Shown: one piece after another, positions 63,480-64,000 of the stretch | Position numbering within the stretch: position 1 is the first letter of the stretch | Layout: every line of letters starts with the position of its first letter | DNA from: Verrucomicrobiaceae bacterium | GTDB taxonomy: Bacteria; Verrucomicrobiota; Verrucomicrobiia; Verrucomicrobiales; Verrucomicrobiaceae | NCBI GenBank assembly: GCA_015075365.1 | Contig: JABTUN010000001.1 | Span: 620,001 to 684,000, forward strand | Direction of reading: 5' to 3' | DNA: 64,000 nt | Program-made: the position numbers and the translations under genes | Notes under the pieces: generated by a model | Told to the model about the DNA's origin: nothing | Databases searched by the model: none | What the model saw: only the letters and a program-made list of their open reading frames with translations

Positions 63480-64000
63480 ATGAAGACGCTCCTCCTGCTC
63501 CTGACCGCCACGACCGTCCTCGCCGCGGACACGCCCATCCTGCATCCCAAGGCCGCCCCCCTGCCCTTCACCCATCAAGGGCCGTTTGTGAACACGGCTG
63601 ACGGCGGCGTGCTCTGCATGGATGCCAAAAACGCGCTGCACAGCACGGATGAGGGCCGCGCCTGGACCAGCACGCCTCTCTTTGCCACACCGGCAAAGTT
63701 CACCGTCAGCAACGAGCGCGCCCTGCTGCGCACCCGCGAGGGCGTGGTGATCTCCGCGTGGATGAATCTCGCCGAACGAGCACAACCCAAAGGCTGGCGC
63801 TGGGGCGAAAAGGACGTGAGTTGGAAGGAGTTCATCCTGCCCACCTATGTCTGCCGCAGCACCGATGATGGCAAAACGTGGGAGACACCCGTGAAGCTCA
63901 GCGATCCGTGGTGCGGCTGCATTCACTCCCTCATCCAGATGAAGTCAGGCCGCATCGTGCTCGTCGGCCAGGAAATCATCCCGCAGTGGCGGCATGCCAC
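63480..64000 (+). CDS. Sialidase/BNR-repeat family protein (cut by window edge)
   Basis: The visible 173 residues start with a signal peptide (MKTLLLLLTATTVLAAD). Two Asp-box repeats follow, STDEGRAWTST and STDDGKTWETP, which fit the SxDxGxxW pattern of sialidases and BNR proteins. The frame runs off the right edge. Family members cut sialic acid or other sugars or act as glycan-binding propellers; the substrate is open. It follows the secreted protein gene at 36 bp. Confidence 0.78.
   Translation, partial: MKTLLLLLTATTVLAADTPILHPKAAPLPFTHQGPFVNTADGGVLCMDAKNALHSTDEGRAWTSTPLFATPAKFTVSNERALLRTREGVVISAWMNLAERAQPKGWRWGEKDVSWKEFILPTYVCRSTDDGKTWETPVKLSDPWCGCIHSLIQMKSGRIVLVGQEIIPQWRHA

Overview
The window looks like chromosomal DNA of a GC-rich member of the Verrucomicrobiota, most like Verrucomicrobiaceae (Prosthecobacter-type genomes). 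This is an inference from gene content: secreted sulfatases, a planctomycete-type cytochrome c domain, PEP-CTERM proteins with autotransporter-type beta-strand repeats, very large SdrD-like and metalloprotease surface proteins, and a Ser/Thr kinase beside an ECF sigma factor. No tRNA or rRNA gene, CRISPR array, insertion sequence or phage structural gene was seen.

Layout. 1-1.8 kb: the start of nadB (cut by the left edge) behind an aldo/keto reductase, both on the minus strand. 1.9-6.5 kb: a glycolate oxidase cluster glcD-glcE-glcF, interrupted after glcD by a two-gene toxin-antitoxin-like module and after glcE by an uncharacterised gene. 6.5-7.5 kb: a retropepsin-like lipoprotein. 7.6-15.1 kb: a five-gene peptide ABC transporter of YejABEF/Dpp type; its first ATPase reads in frame into a domain resembling the kinases of phage polyvalent proteins. 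15.2-24.4 kb: a membrane Ser/Thr kinase with C-type lectin and leucine-rich parts, a convergent ECF sigma factor, and a 2059-residue astacin-like metalloprotease. 24.4-38.5 kb: a class II terpene (hopene-type) cyclase, uvrB, a glycosyltransferase, a beta-strand-repeat PEP-CTERM protein, a diacylglycerol-kinase-like lipid kinase, a secreted toroid protein, a coiled-coil TPR protein and an alanine/serine-glyoxylate aminotransferase. With glcDEF the last suggests glycolate -> glyoxylate -> glycine metabolism. 38.5-39.9 kb: a NodT-type outer-membrane lipoprotein.

39.9-46.8 kb is the most notable region: an RNA-repair (Rtc) locus. A divergent sigma-54 activator (rtcR) faces a minus-strand operon: slipin, a possible HEPN-type RNase, rtcB, an uncharacterised helical protein, and rtcA. 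A near-consensus sigma-54 promoter lies about 290 bp before the slipin start. The leader between them can fold into a 77-nt tRNA-like module followed by a long stem with a perfect 14-bp inverted repeat. This recalls the Y RNAs and tRNA-like RNAs known from some other Rtc operons, but no Ro60 gene is in view.

46.8-64 kb: two secreted sulfatases flanking a cytochrome c domain protein, a SAM methyltransferase, a PEP-CTERM protein translationally coupled to a 2289-residue SdrD-repeat protein, an AsmA-like protein, a sodium:neurotransmitter-type symporter with a tiny membrane partner, two secreted or membrane proteins of unknown role, and the start of a sialidase-like BNR protein cut by the right edge. 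Several genes have a -35/-10 pair ending only 6-8 bases before the ATG, suggesting nearly leaderless transcripts.
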